A DNA stretch of 5,512 nucleotides from Phyllobacteriaceae bacterium (GCA_012517025.1 JAAYVT010000304.1:1-5512), one strand, 5' to 3'; shown: positions 1 to 5,301, counted from the stretch's first letter. Program-made: numbers and translations. The notes: generated by a model from the letters alone, not told the origin.

Positions 1-712
1 CCGAAATGTCGTAGGGGGTCAGGATGTCGGCGGCGTGGCCGACGTCCATCCAGCTCTCCAGCTCGAAGGCGGCGTGGTGGAACTTGCCCGGCTCGGGATA
101 CTTCACGAAGGCGATGTCGTGCGCCTTCATCGAGGCGGTCAGCCAGATCGCCAGGAGACCGTCCGGCATGTCGACGCGCTCGGCGCAGGAGAAGTCGAGC
201 ACCTTGCAGAAGAAGTCGAGGTTGGTCTCGATCTCCGGGCCGTAGAGCAGCGCGTGGTCGAAGCGACGGGCGCGCATGCCGTGCGGCTCGAGATCCCAGA
301 CGTCGGGATTGTGGGTGCGCGGCTTCGGGTCGGACTGATCGGCGTGGGCGTAGAGCTCGATGCGATGACCGGAGGCGAGCGTCCAGCCGATGCGGCGGCC
401 GATGCCGGGCTGTTCGCCGGCCGGCACGTGGTCGACCGGATAACCATAGTCGACGATCCGCTTCTCGAAGTGGTCGAGATCGGCCTCCTCGCGCACCTTG
501 AACGCCATCAGGTCGAAACCGGCGGTGTCGGCGCGGCGCAGGACGAAGCTGTGGTGATCGAACTCGTCGGCGGCCTTCAGATAGACGCGGCCGTCGGACC
601 CTTCGCAGACCTGATGGAAGCCGATGCGCTTGGTGTAGTGCTCGATCGAGGCGGGCATGTCCAACACGCGCAACTGAATGAAACCGGGACGCAGGACGCC
701 GGTGTGGGCCAT
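1..712 (-). CDS. dmpB: Catechol 2,3-dioxygenase (extradiol, XylE/DmpB type), 3' end beyond window
   Basis: Opens catechol next to the two hydroxyls to give 2-hydroxymuconate semialdehyde, using Fe(II) and O2 in the cytoplasm. The reading frame is open from ATG at 712 to the left edge, giving 237 residues of the usual ~307. The N-terminus (MAHTGVLRPGFIQLRVLDM) and much of the rest align from memory with Pseudomonas XylE/DmpB. The first domain covers roughly residues 1-140 and the second begins near 145. Family iron ligands are visible as His153 (in FDHALLYG) and His213 (in FHHAAFELE), and the active-site histidine as His198 (in KAHD). The third ligand, a glutamate near residue 265, lies outside the window. 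The start is fixed by a GGGAGG ribosome site at 721-726, 8 nt upstream. No ferredoxin gene is visible next to it. Substrate preference (catechol or methylcatechols) cannot be read from the sequence. Confidence 0.95.
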   Translation of the reverse strand, partial: MAHTGVLRPGFIQLRVLDMPASIEHYTKRIGFHQVCEGSDGRVYLKAADEFDHHSFVLRRADTAGFDLMAFKVREEADLDHFEKRIVDYGYPVDHVPAGEQPGIGRRIGWTLASGHRIELYAHADQSDPKPRTHNPDVWDLEPHGMRARRFDHALLYGPEIETNLDFFCKVLDFSCAERVDMPDGLLAIWLTASMKAHDIAFVKYPEPGKFHHAAFELESWMDVGHAADILTPYDIS

Positions 713-720
713 TTCAACTT

Positions 721-726
721 CCTCCC
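721..726 (-). promoter_or_regulatory. Ribosome binding site of the catechol 2,3-dioxygenase
   Basis: GGGAGG on the minus strand, 8 nt before the ATG at 712. It is a strong Shine-Dalgarno match and decides the start. The 16-bp palindrome at 733-748 begins only 6 nt upstream, so folding there could affect ribosome access. Confidence 0.8.
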
Positions 727-732
727 TTGGTG

Positions 733-748
733 GTCGGCCGCGGCCGAC
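733..748. repeat. Perfect 16-bp palindrome beside the dioxygenase ribosome site
   Basis: GTCGGCCG is followed directly by CGGCCGAC, a perfect inverted repeat without spacer. It lies 21-36 nt upstream of the dioxygenase ATG, just outside the ribosome site. It could be a protein-binding site or, in the transcript, a stem in the 5' leader. Function unproven; GC-rich DNA makes such palindromes more likely by chance. Confidence 0.5.
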
Positions 749-761
749 GGAACCCCTCGGT

Positions 762-784
762 CGTCGCGGCCGGTGGCCACGACG
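762..784. repeat. GC-rich hairpin in the dioxygenase leader
   Basis: CGTCGCGGCC (762-771) pairs with GGCCACGACG (775-784) around a 3-nt loop, with one mismatch in ten pairs. Together with the palindrome at 733-748 it forms two consecutive stems immediately upstream of the dioxygenase ribosome site. Role unknown; a leader structure or operator is possible. Confidence 0.4.
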
Positions 785-1019
785 GCGGTCCGTCGAGCCC
801 GCGCGACGACGATGCCGGGGCACCGCGGTCGCGGACTCGCAGACGGATCGACGGGTCGGGAGATCACGCGCACGTGCCCGGACGACGGGCCGAGCCGGCT
901 CGTCGCGGTCGCGTCGCGGCCGATCGACGGCGCTCCGCCGGAGAGGGCATCCCTCTTCGTCGAACGAGCGAACGCGTCGGTCGCGGACGGACTCATGTCG
1001 CGTCTCCGATCCCCGATTG

Positions 1020-1045
1020 CGCCGCTTCGTCGTCGACGAGCGGCG
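1020..1045. repeat. Bulged inverted repeat downstream of the putative dioxygenase promoter
   Basis: CGCCGCT (1020-1026) and AGCGGCG (1039-1045) are complementary, and the inner bases CGTCG and CGACG extend the pairing after one bulged T at 1027. If the minus-strand promoter at 1068-1096 is real, this dyad would lie within roughly the first 40 transcribed bases, a common place for a repressor site or leader hairpin. Position and symmetry are seen; function is inferred. Confidence 0.35.
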
Positions 1046-1067
1046 TCGTTTGTCTTGATCGGACCTG

Positions 1068-1096
1068 CTTATCCGGCATGGGAAGGAACGAGTCAA
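1068..1096 (-). promoter_or_regulatory. Putative sigma-70-type promoter toward the dioxygenase
   Basis: On the minus strand TTGACT (1091-1096) is separated by exactly 17 bases from GATAAG (1068-1073), a 5/6 and 4/6 match to the -35 and -10 consensus. It is the best promoter-like element reading toward the dioxygenase, and the only AT-rich block in the region is here. Transcription from it would give a leader of about 350 nt. The motif AATCTCGAAA ends 6 bases upstream of the -35 element. Confidence 0.4.
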
Positions 1097-1112
1097 CGAA
1101 AATTTCGAGATT
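1097..1112 (-). promoter_or_regulatory. Putative operator site A (AATCTCGAAA, overlapping a palindrome)
   Basis: The minus strand reads AATCTCGAAA at 1112-1103, and CGAAA-A-TTTCG at 1097-1107 is a perfect palindrome around a single centre base. The same 10-mer occurs on the plus strand at 2010-2019 ahead of the hydrolase gene, and its core ATCTCGAA occurs on the minus strand at 4749-4756 ahead of the MetA-family gene. Its position just upstream of a -35-like element would suit an activator site. The binding protein is unknown. Confidence 0.4.
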
Positions 1113-1135
1113 TATACGAAAAGCGGTATCGTAAA
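1113..1135. promoter_or_regulatory. Inverted repeat, candidate regulator-binding site
   Basis: TATACGA (1113-1119) and TCGTAAA (1129-1135) are inverted copies matching at 6 of 7 positions, 9 bases apart, in the AT-rich block between the two divergent promoter-like elements. A dimeric regulator such as the adjacent GntR/FCD protein could bind here and control both directions. It does not clearly fit the classic GT-N-AC type FadR operator, so assignment is tentative. Confidence 0.35.
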
Positions 1136-1164
1136 GAATGTCGGTTGCTGGGAAGGCGGGTTCC

Positions 1165-1193
1165 TTGTGACGAAAGTCGGAATTTGCTAGCTT
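1165..1193 (+). promoter_or_regulatory. Putative promoter of the GntR-type regulator
   Basis: TTGTGA (1165-1170) is 17 bases from TAGCTT (1188-1193). The -35 match is fair and the -10 match weak (3/6). It would start transcription near 1200, about 60 nt before the chosen ATG at 1264, and would place the alternative TTG codon at 1192 inside the -10 element, arguing against that start. Confidence 0.3.
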
Positions 1194-1263
1194 GAACAAG
1201 CAGACGGTCACGTGTCGGATGGGACGCGCGAGATGTCGCCGTCGATCGAGAGAGAGCGTGAGG

Positions 1264-2001
1264 ATGGAACGGAACGTCATGGCCGACAACGGGCGGGCGC
1301 CCAAGGTGGTGGCGGCGCGCAGCCTCGTCGAAGCGGCCTACGAGACCATCCGCGCCGATCTGCTGAACGGCGATCTCGCCCCCGGAACCAAGCTGCGATT
1401 CGAAATGTTGCGCGAACGTTACGGCTACGGCGCGTCGACCCTCCGCGAGGCGTTGACCCGTCTGGTCGGCGAGGCGCTGGTCACCTCCGAGGAGCAGCGC
1501 GGCTTCCGGGTGGCGGCGGTGTCGCTCGAGGATTTCGCCGACCTCACCCGCACGCGCAAGCTGATCGAGGTGGAGGCGCTGCGTCAGGCGATCCTGTTCG
1601 GCGACGACGCCTGGGAGGCGAGCTTGGTCGCCGCTTTCCATCGGCTCTCGCGGGTCGAGGAGAAGCTCGCCGAGGGGCCGGAACACCAGCAGGACGAGTT
1701 CGAGGAGCGCAACCGCGACTTCCACTACGCGTTGATCGCCGCCTGTCCGTCGCGCTGGCTCAAGCACATGCACGGCATCCTGTTCCAGCAGTCGGAGCGC
1801 TACCGCCGCATCTCGCTGTGCAACAAGGTCGAATCGCGCGACGTCCATGCCGAGCACAAGGCGGTGCTGGAGGCGGTCCTGGCGCGCGACGTCGACCTCG
1901 CCTGCCGGCTCGAAGGCGAGCACATCGATCGCACCCTGGAGATCTTGAGCCGGGTGCTGGAGAGCGCCGCACCGGTCGGCGAGTCCGAAAAATCTCGCTG
2001 A
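1264..2001 (+). CDS. GntR-family transcriptional regulator, FCD subfamily
   Basis: A 245-residue DNA-binding regulator. Residues ~20-85 form the GntR winged helix (AYETIRADLLNGDLAPGTKL, then GASTLREALTRLVGEALV, then GFRVAAV). Residues ~90-235 are a helical FCD ligand/metal domain. Histidines typical of that domain are visible at 154 (RDFHYAL), 198 (HAEHKAVLEAV) and 220 (GEHIDRT). Length is normal for the family. The ATG at 1264 was chosen because a purine-rich GAGAGAGAG (1248-1256) lies 7 nt upstream; ATG 1279 is possible, and the in-frame TTG at 1192 is unlikely. It is divergent from the dioxygenase and upstream of the hydrolase. GntR-type repressors of phenol catabolism (AphS/PhcS of Comamonas) are known, so local repression of these genes is a reasonable inference. 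The effector is unknown. Confidence 0.92.
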   Translation: MERNVMADNGRAPKVVAARSLVEAAYETIRADLLNGDLAPGTKLRFEMLRERYGYGASTLREALTRLVGEALVTSEEQRGFRVAAVSLEDFADLTRTRKLIEVEALRQAILFGDDAWEASLVAAFHRLSRVEEKLAEGPEHQQDEFEERNRDFHYALIAACPSRWLKHMHGILFQQSERYRRISLCNKVESRDVHAEHKAVLEAVLARDVDLACRLEGEHIDRTLEILSRVLESAAPVGESEKSR

Positions 2002-2053
2002 TACATAATAATCTCGAAAATATTGCCTTCCGCTTCGTCGCCCACTAATCTCG
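1991..2053 (+). promoter_or_regulatory. Promoter/operator region of the hydrolase with three AATCTCG copies (site B)
   Basis: AATCTCG occurs three times in direct orientation at 1991-1997, 2010-2016 and 2047-2053; the middle copy extends to AATCTCGAAA (2010-2019), identical to site A upstream of the dioxygenase. A promoter-like pair TTGCCT (2023-2028) and TAATCT (2046-2051), 17 bases apart, lies just downstream of the middle copy, paralleling the motif-to-promoter arrangement of site A. An alternative -10-like CATAAT is at 2004-2009 but lacks a -35. The first copy overlaps the end of the GntR gene. Confidence 0.4.
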
Positions 2054-2103
2054 CGGGCGGGTGGTGCCGTGCCGTCGCAGACGCGCCGCGGCCGCCGCGA
2101 TCA

Positions 2104-2109
2104 GGGAGG
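2104..2109 (+). promoter_or_regulatory. Ribosome binding site of the hydrolase
   Basis: GGGAGG lies 5 nt before ATG 2115 and fixes that start in preference to the in-frame upstream codon at 2061, whose extension is arginine/alanine-rich and lacks a comparable site. Confidence 0.75.
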
Positions 2110-2114
2110 CGAGC

Positions 2115-2945
2115 ATGCAGACGAAAGACCCGGAAATCGGGCGCTCCGTCGTCACCGGGGTCTATTCCACCAACGTCCACGATGTCGGCGCCGGCGCGCC
2201 GGTGATGATGATCCACGGCTCCGGGCCGGGGGTTTCCGCCTGGGCCAACTGGCGTGGGGTGATCCCCGGGCTCGCCGAGCGCTTCCGGGTGATCGCGCCC
2301 GACATGGTCGGTTTCGGCTTCACCGATCGCCCGGCCGGCGTCGTCCACGATCGCGCGACCTGGATCTCGCAGGTCCTGGCACTGCTCGACGCGCTGGAGC
2401 TCGAACGGGTCGATCTCGTCGGCAATTCCTTCGGCGGCGCGATCGCCCTCGCCCTCGCCGTCGCCCGGCCCGAACGGGTGCGGCGGCTGGTGTTGATGGG
2501 CAGCGTCGGCGTGTCCTTCCCGTTGACCGAGGGGCTCGATCGGGTGTGGGGCTACCAGCCCTCGCTCGCGGCGATGCGGGGTCTGCTCGACCTCTTCGCC
2601 TTCGATCGCGGTCTCGTCACCGACGAACTCGCCGAGTTGCGCTGGCGCGCCTCGATCCGGCCGGGGTTCCAGGAGAGCTTTTCGGCGATGTTCCCGGCGC
2701 CGCGACAGCGTTGGGTCGACGCGCTCGCCTCCGACGAGGCCGACCTGCGCGCCCTGCCGCACCAGACCCTGGTGATCCACGGCCGCGACGATCGCGTCAT
2801 CCCGCTCGAGGTGTCGTTGCGGCTCTCCTCTCTGATCGATCGATCGCAGCTGCACGTCTTCGGCCGCTGCGGCCACTGGACCCAGATCGAACAGGCGGCG
2901 CGCTTCGTCCGACTGGTCGGGGACTTCCTCGGCGAAACCGACTGA
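2115..2945 (+). CDS. dmpD: 2-hydroxymuconate semialdehyde hydrolase (DmpD/XylF type)
   Basis: An alpha/beta-hydrolase of 276 residues, full length for the family (EC 3.7.1.9). It cleaves the C-C bond of the ring-fission product to 2-hydroxypenta-2,4-dienoate and formate, or acetate when the substrate came from 3-methylcatechol. The sequence is very close to recalled Pseudomonas DmpD/XylF throughout (APDMVGFGF, LVGNSFGGAIALALA, MFPAPRQRWVDALAS, FGRCGHWTQIEQAARF). The oxyanion-hole motif HGSGPG is at 34-39. The catalytic triad is Ser105 in GNSFGG, Asp226 in HGRDD and His254 in CGHW. It acts directly on the dioxygenase product, though it is transcribed from the opposite strand with its own upstream signals, 113 bases after the GntR gene. 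Read-through from the GntR gene is possible. A strong hairpin follows at 2970-3000. Confidence 0.96.
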   Translation: MQTKDPEIGRSVVTGVYSTNVHDVGAGAPVMMIHGSGPGVSAWANWRGVIPGLAERFRVIAPDMVGFGFTDRPAGVVHDRATWISQVLALLDALELERVDLVGNSFGGAIALALAVARPERVRRLVLMGSVGVSFPLTEGLDRVWGYQPSLAAMRGLLDLFAFDRGLVTDELAELRWRASIRPGFQESFSAMFPAPRQRWVDALASDEADLRALPHQTLVIHGRDDRVIPLEVSLRLSSLIDRSQLHVFGRCGHWTQIEQAARFVRLVGDFLGETD

Positions 2946-2969
2946 GGGGGGCGAGCGGATCCGATCTCG

Positions 2970-3000
2970 CGCCGCGTCCAAAGGCCCCCTGGGCGCGGCG
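2970..3000 (+). terminator. Hairpin after the hydrolase gene (terminator-like, no T-tract)
   Basis: CGCCGCGTCCA (2970-2980) pairs with TGGGCGCGGCG (2990-3000) over 11 pairs, one of them a G-T wobble, around a 9-base loop. It begins 25 bases after the hydrolase stop codon. There is no T-run after it, so classic Rho-independent termination is not shown; it may instead stabilise the 3' end or slow polymerase. Confidence 0.45.
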
Positions 3001-3078
3001 GTGGCGGCGCGGTATCGGTCTCTCCCCGTTCGTCCGCGACGCGGACGTCACCCCGTCGTCTCGAGACCCCGCCGCCGC

Positions 3079-3720
3079 ATGACCGTCACCTCCTCCGATC
3101 TCCTCGTCCTCGCCTCCGTCGGCGTCGTCCAGTTCCTCGCGGTGGTGTCGCCGGGACCGAGTTTCCTGGTGACGATGCGCACCGCCGTCGCCCGTTCGCG
3201 CGCCGACGGCCTGCGCGTCGCGCTCGGTCTCGGCTGCGGCACGGTGATCTGGGCGAGCGCGACGCTGTCCGGGCTCGACGCGCTGTTCCGCCTGCTGCCC
3301 TGGCTGTTCGTCGTCATGAAGCTCGGCGGCGCGCTCTATCTGCTGTGGCTGGCGATCGGCCTGTGGCGCCACGCCGCCGATCCGGTCGCTCTCGACGGCG
3401 CCGCGGCGGCGCAGGGAAACCCCTTCGTCGAGGGTCTTCTGACCCAGCTCTCCAACCCGAAGGTGGTGGTGTTCTTCGGCTCGATCTTCGTCGCCATGGT
3501 GCCGACCGAGCGACCGACGTGGATGAGCCTCGCCTTGGTGGCGATCGTCGGCCTCAACGAGGTGGTGTGGTATTCCGCCGTGGCGACGGCGTTCGGCGGC
3601 GCCCGCCTGCGCGGCGTCTATCTGCGCGCCAAGGCCGGGATCGATCGCGTCACCGGCACCTTCCTCGGCCTGCTCGGCCTGCGGCTGTTGGTCGGGGCGT
3701 TCGACGGGCGGCGCGTCTGA
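3079..3720 (+). CDS. LysE/RhtB-family amino-acid/metabolite exporter
   Basis: An inner-membrane protein of 213 residues, the normal size for the family. Hydrophobic segments lie at about 9-31, 46-64, 72-96, 127-143, 149-171 and 191-207, consistent with six helices. Family signatures include SPGPSFL (24-30) near the first helix, KLGGALYLLWLAIGLWR (81-97), and NPKVVVFFGSIF (126-137). The family exports amino acids or related small molecules by exchange with protons; the substrate here is not predictable. ATG 3079 gives the standard N-terminus; an in-frame GTG at 3001 would add an arginine-rich stretch and is disfavoured. No clear ribosome site precedes ATG 3079. It follows the hydrolase by 133 bases, separated by a hairpin, so shared transcription is uncertain. 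A role in the aromatic pathway is not shown. Confidence 0.9.
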   Translation: MTVTSSDLLVLASVGVVQFLAVVSPGPSFLVTMRTAVARSRADGLRVALGLGCGTVIWASATLSGLDALFRLLPWLFVVMKLGGALYLLWLAIGLWRHAADPVALDGAAAAQGNPFVEGLLTQLSNPKVVVFFGSIFVAMVPTERPTWMSLALVAIVGLNEVVWYSAVATAFGGARLRGVYLRAKAGIDRVTGTFLGLLGLRLLVGAFDGRRV

Positions 3721-3738
3721 GCGGCCGGCATGGAGCGA

Positions 3739-3764
3739 CGAGGCGGCCGCGACCGGCCGCCTCG
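3739..3764. terminator. Perfect hairpin between convergent genes (bidirectional terminator-like)
   Basis: CGAGGCGGCCG (3739-3749) and CGGCCGCCTCG (3754-3764) are perfect complements with a 4-base loop, in the 51-base gap between the stop of the exporter and the stop of the convergent MetA-family gene. Position and symmetry suggest termination for both strands. No T-tract follows on either strand, as is frequent in GC-rich genomes. Confidence 0.6.
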
Positions 3765-3771
3765 GAGATCG

Positions 3772-4629
3772 TCAGTTCTTCGCCACCACCGGGCCGGCGG
3801 CGGGCGACGGGTTCCACAACGGGATGATCAGGTTCGCCCAGACGCGGGTGTCCCGTCCGTTGTAGTTCTTCTCGTAGACGTCGGTCGTCACCTTCATCTG
3901 GACGTTGACCGGCCCGAAGTCGTAGCCGACCAGACCGCCGACCGCGAACTGGCTCTGCTTGGCGTAGCCGGCGTAGGGCGCGTCGAGGTCGGCCGAGCCG
4001 AAGGCGACGGCGCCGACCTCGAACTTGCCGAATTTCTTGGTGGCGGTGAGGTCGACGTTGAACCACGCTGGCGCCGGATCGCCGCCCGGCAGGGCGGAAT
4101 GGCCGGTGCCGAAGGCGAAGGTGGAGGACAGGTCCCAGCCGTCCTTCAGATAGGAGAAGGCGGCGATGCCCTGGAACGCCGACCAGTCGTGAGCGACGCC
4201 GATGTCGTTGAGCTCGTTCTTCGCCGGCAAATAGACGCCGGCCTGGATGCCGCCGAAGAACCCGTCGCCGAGCGCCCACTTCAGCTGCGCGTCGAGGAGG
4301 GTGTTGGCGAAGCCGGAGCGATGGATGACGCCGGGCACGCGCGCGTCGACGTAGGGCGTGACGGTGTCGAGCAGCAGCCGGCCGCCGAACACCGTCCACG
4401 GCGTCGACCAGATCAGCCAGGCCGGCGCGGACGCGAAGACGTCGGTGCGCGGCGTGGTGGTGCGCGAGCCCCAGCTCGGGATCGAGATCACGTAGACGCC
4501 TTCCGGCAGCGGCGCGCCGAGCGGAATGCCGGTCGAGATGCCGGGAAACAGTTCCGAGCCGGCGATGGCCGATACGGTCGAGGCGGCGAGCATCGTGCCC
4601 GCCGCGAGTGTCTTTGCGAACGTCTTCAT
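3772..4629 (-). CDS. Outer-membrane protein of the 'MetA-pathway of phenol degradation' family
   Basis: A 285-residue exported protein. Residues 1-23 form a signal peptide (two lysines, a hydrophobic stretch, then cleavage after Ala-Ile-Ala before GSE). The mature part alternates short aromatic/hydrophobic strands with glycine- and aspartate-rich turns, as in an outer-membrane beta-barrel (for example FFGGIQAGVYLPAKNE, FGKFEVGAVAFGSADLD, FAVGGLVGYDFGPVNVQMKV). The pattern matches the Phenol_MetA_deg family (PF13557), found in aromatic catabolic clusters and thought to help uptake; its biochemical role is poorly known. The chain ends in a polar tail after the last strand (WANLIIPLW), not in the aromatic residue usual for BAM substrates. 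ATG 4629 is chosen because it starts the signal peptide, with a G-run (4633-4638) just upstream. It is on the strand of the hydroxylase genes, 264 bases after the preceding gene. Confidence 0.85.
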   Translation of the reverse strand: MKTFAKTLAAGTMLAASTVSAIAGSELFPGISTGIPLGAPLPEGVYVISIPSWGSRTTTPRTDVFASAPAWLIWSTPWTVFGGRLLLDTVTPYVDARVPGVIHRSGFANTLLDAQLKWALGDGFFGGIQAGVYLPAKNELNDIGVAHDWSAFQGIAAFSYLKDGWDLSSTFAFGTGHSALPGGDPAPAWFNVDLTATKKFGKFEVGAVAFGSADLDAPYAGYAKQSQFAVGGLVGYDFGPVNVQMKVTTDVYEKNYNGRDTRVWANLIIPLWNPSPAAGPVVAKN

Positions 4630-4748
4630 GGTCCCCCCGATGGGTCTGCGGCCCCCGCCGCGTCCTCCCGTGGACGGCGGTTCTCCAGAATCCCCTCGAC
4701 CCTCTCCTCCGGGAGGGACGAGGCGCGAGATCCGCCGTCGTCGATGAC

Positions 4749-4760
4749 TTCGAGATACTA
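4749..4760 (-). promoter_or_regulatory. Candidate regulatory site C upstream of the MetA-family gene
   Basis: On the minus strand ATCTCGAA (4756-4749) repeats the core of sites A and B and directly follows a TAGTAT element. It lies about 120 bases upstream of ATG 4629 and points toward it, as sites A and B point toward their genes. No matching -35/-10 pair is positioned as at site A, and an 8-base match can arise by chance, so this is weaker than A or B. Confidence 0.25.
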
Positions 4761-4841
4761 CCGTCCTCGCGGCGATCGTCCCGAAGAGAGATGGGTTTCG
4801 GCGCCCATTCCGGGCATCGCCGAAGTGTTCAGGTGGTTGTC

Positions 4842-4854
4842 GCAATTTTGCAAC
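4842..4854. repeat. AT-rich dyad in the MetA upstream region
   Basis: GCAA-TT-TTGC (4842-4851) is a short perfect dyad in a small AT-rich island, with GTTG (4836-4839) and CAAC (4851-4854) as further complementary arms. It lies about 210 bases upstream of the MetA-family start. It may be part of an operator or promoter, but no convincing -10/-35 pair could be placed. Confidence 0.2.
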
Positions 4855-4860
4855 GTTCGT

Positions 4861-4876
4861 CGATCCGGTCGGATCG
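4861..4876 (-). terminator. Short hairpin after the small winged-helix gene
   Basis: CGATCC (4861-4866) and GGATCG (4871-4876) form a 6-bp stem around a 4-base loop, extendable by a wobble pair. It starts 17 bases past the stop codon at 4894-4896 on the minus strand. There is no T-tract. It could be a weak terminator ending the hydroxylase transcript before the MetA-family gene. Confidence 0.3.
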
Positions 4877-4893
4877 GGCGAAATGGCCGGCGA

Positions 4894-5298
4894 TTACTCG
4901 GAAACGCCGTCGAGGCGGGTGGGAAACAGCGTTTCCACCATCTCGACCCAGGTCTCGACGTCGCTCAACACGACGCCGCGCGGGCCGACGCGAGCGAAGC
5001 CGCGATCGCACAGCCTCCCGATCTTGCGCCGCACCGTCTCGCGCGGAATGCCGGTGAAGGCGGTGATCTCCAGGTAGGTCCGCGGCACCAGCCGCAGCAC
5101 CCGCCCGGAGGCGTCGACGCCGAGCCGGCCGAGCGCCAGATAGAGGACGAGATCCTCCGCGGTCAGCCCGTCTACCATCCGGGCGCCGTGCACCGCCTTG
5201 AGGAACGGCTCGGTGCGCGCCGCCCGCGCCGCCACCGCGACCGGATCGATCGCGGCCTCGGTGGTCTCGCCGTCGCGGCAGATCCAGCTCTCGCTCAC
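4894..5298 (-). CDS. Small winged-helix-like DNA-binding protein, unrecognised
   Basis: 134 residues from a GTG start, three bases after the stop codon of the reductase gene and so almost certainly co-transcribed with it. GGCGGA about 8 bases upstream could serve as ribosome site. I do not recognise the family. Residues ~77-100 (EITAFTGIPRETVRRKIGRL and onward) look like the recognition helix-turn-helix of Crp/MarR-type regulators, followed by a possible wing (FARVGPRGVVLS, 101-112). Residues 25-62 are predicted helical and lack a cyclic-nucleotide or known ligand domain. There are no transmembrane segments; the two cysteines (7 and 97) do not form a metal or 2Fe-2S motif. In the Pseudomonas dmp operon the gene after the reductase encodes ferredoxin DmpQ, and this protein is clearly not that. 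A role in regulating the cluster is inferred from the fold-like pattern and position only. Confidence 0.78.
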   Translation of the reverse strand: MSESWICRDGETTEAAIDPVAVAARAARTEPFLKAVHGARMVDGLTAEDLVLYLALGRLGVDASGRVLRLVPRTYLEITAFTGIPRETVRRKIGRLCDRGFARVGPRGVVLSDVETWVEMVETLFPTRLDGVSE

Positions 5299-5301
5299 GG
5301 T

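Larger units (their letters stand above)
713..1263. other. Divergent intergenic region between dioxygenase and GntR regulator
   Basis: About 550 bases without a convincing gene. The part next to the dioxygenase (713-1060) is very GC-rich and full of dyads: a perfect 16-bp palindrome at 733-748, a near-perfect hairpin at 762-784, a perfect 12-bp palindrome at 891-902 (CGAGCCGGCTCG) and a bulged inverted repeat at 1020-1045. The part at about 1060-1200 is distinctly richer in A+T and holds all the promoter-like elements seen for both flanking genes. Open frames crossing the region have arginine/serine-rich, low-complexity translations with no recognisable domain, so I treat them as by-products of high GC. 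Confidence 0.7.

Noticed and set aside
577..996. 139-codon minus-strand open frame upstream of and overlapping the dioxygenase
   Set aside because: It overlaps the dioxygenase start in another frame, has a low-complexity Ser/Arg/Pro composition and no recognisable domain.
35..1195. 386-codon plus-strand open frame across the dioxygenase and the intergenic region
   Set aside because: Antisense to a clear catechol 2,3-dioxygenase over its first 700 bases and then arginine-rich nonsense; long antisense frames are expected at this GC content.
1192..1263. TTG at 1192 as start of the GntR regulator
   Set aside because: It would lie in the putative -10 element, adds an arginine-rich extension foreign to the family, and lacks a ribosome site; ATG 1264 has one.
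713..1263. Sigma-54 (-24/-12) promoter, as used by the dmp operon with DmpR
   Set aside because: No TGGCAC-N5-TTGC-like element with correct GG-N10-GC spacing was found by eye here or at 4630-4893; a weight-matrix scan could revise this.
993..1304. 103-codon minus-strand open frame in the divergent region
   Set aside because: It covers the putative promoters and the start of the GntR gene on the other strand; its translation matches nothing I recognise and no ribosome site supports it.
1800..2981. 393-codon minus-strand open frame opposite the GntR and hydrolase genes
   Set aside because: Fully antisense to a hydrolase with an intact catalytic triad; a composition shadow of the real gene.
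3650..4399. 249-codon minus-strand frame inside the MetA-family gene
   Set aside because: Arginine-rich out-of-frame shadow of the exported protein, which has a proper signal peptide in the accepted frame.
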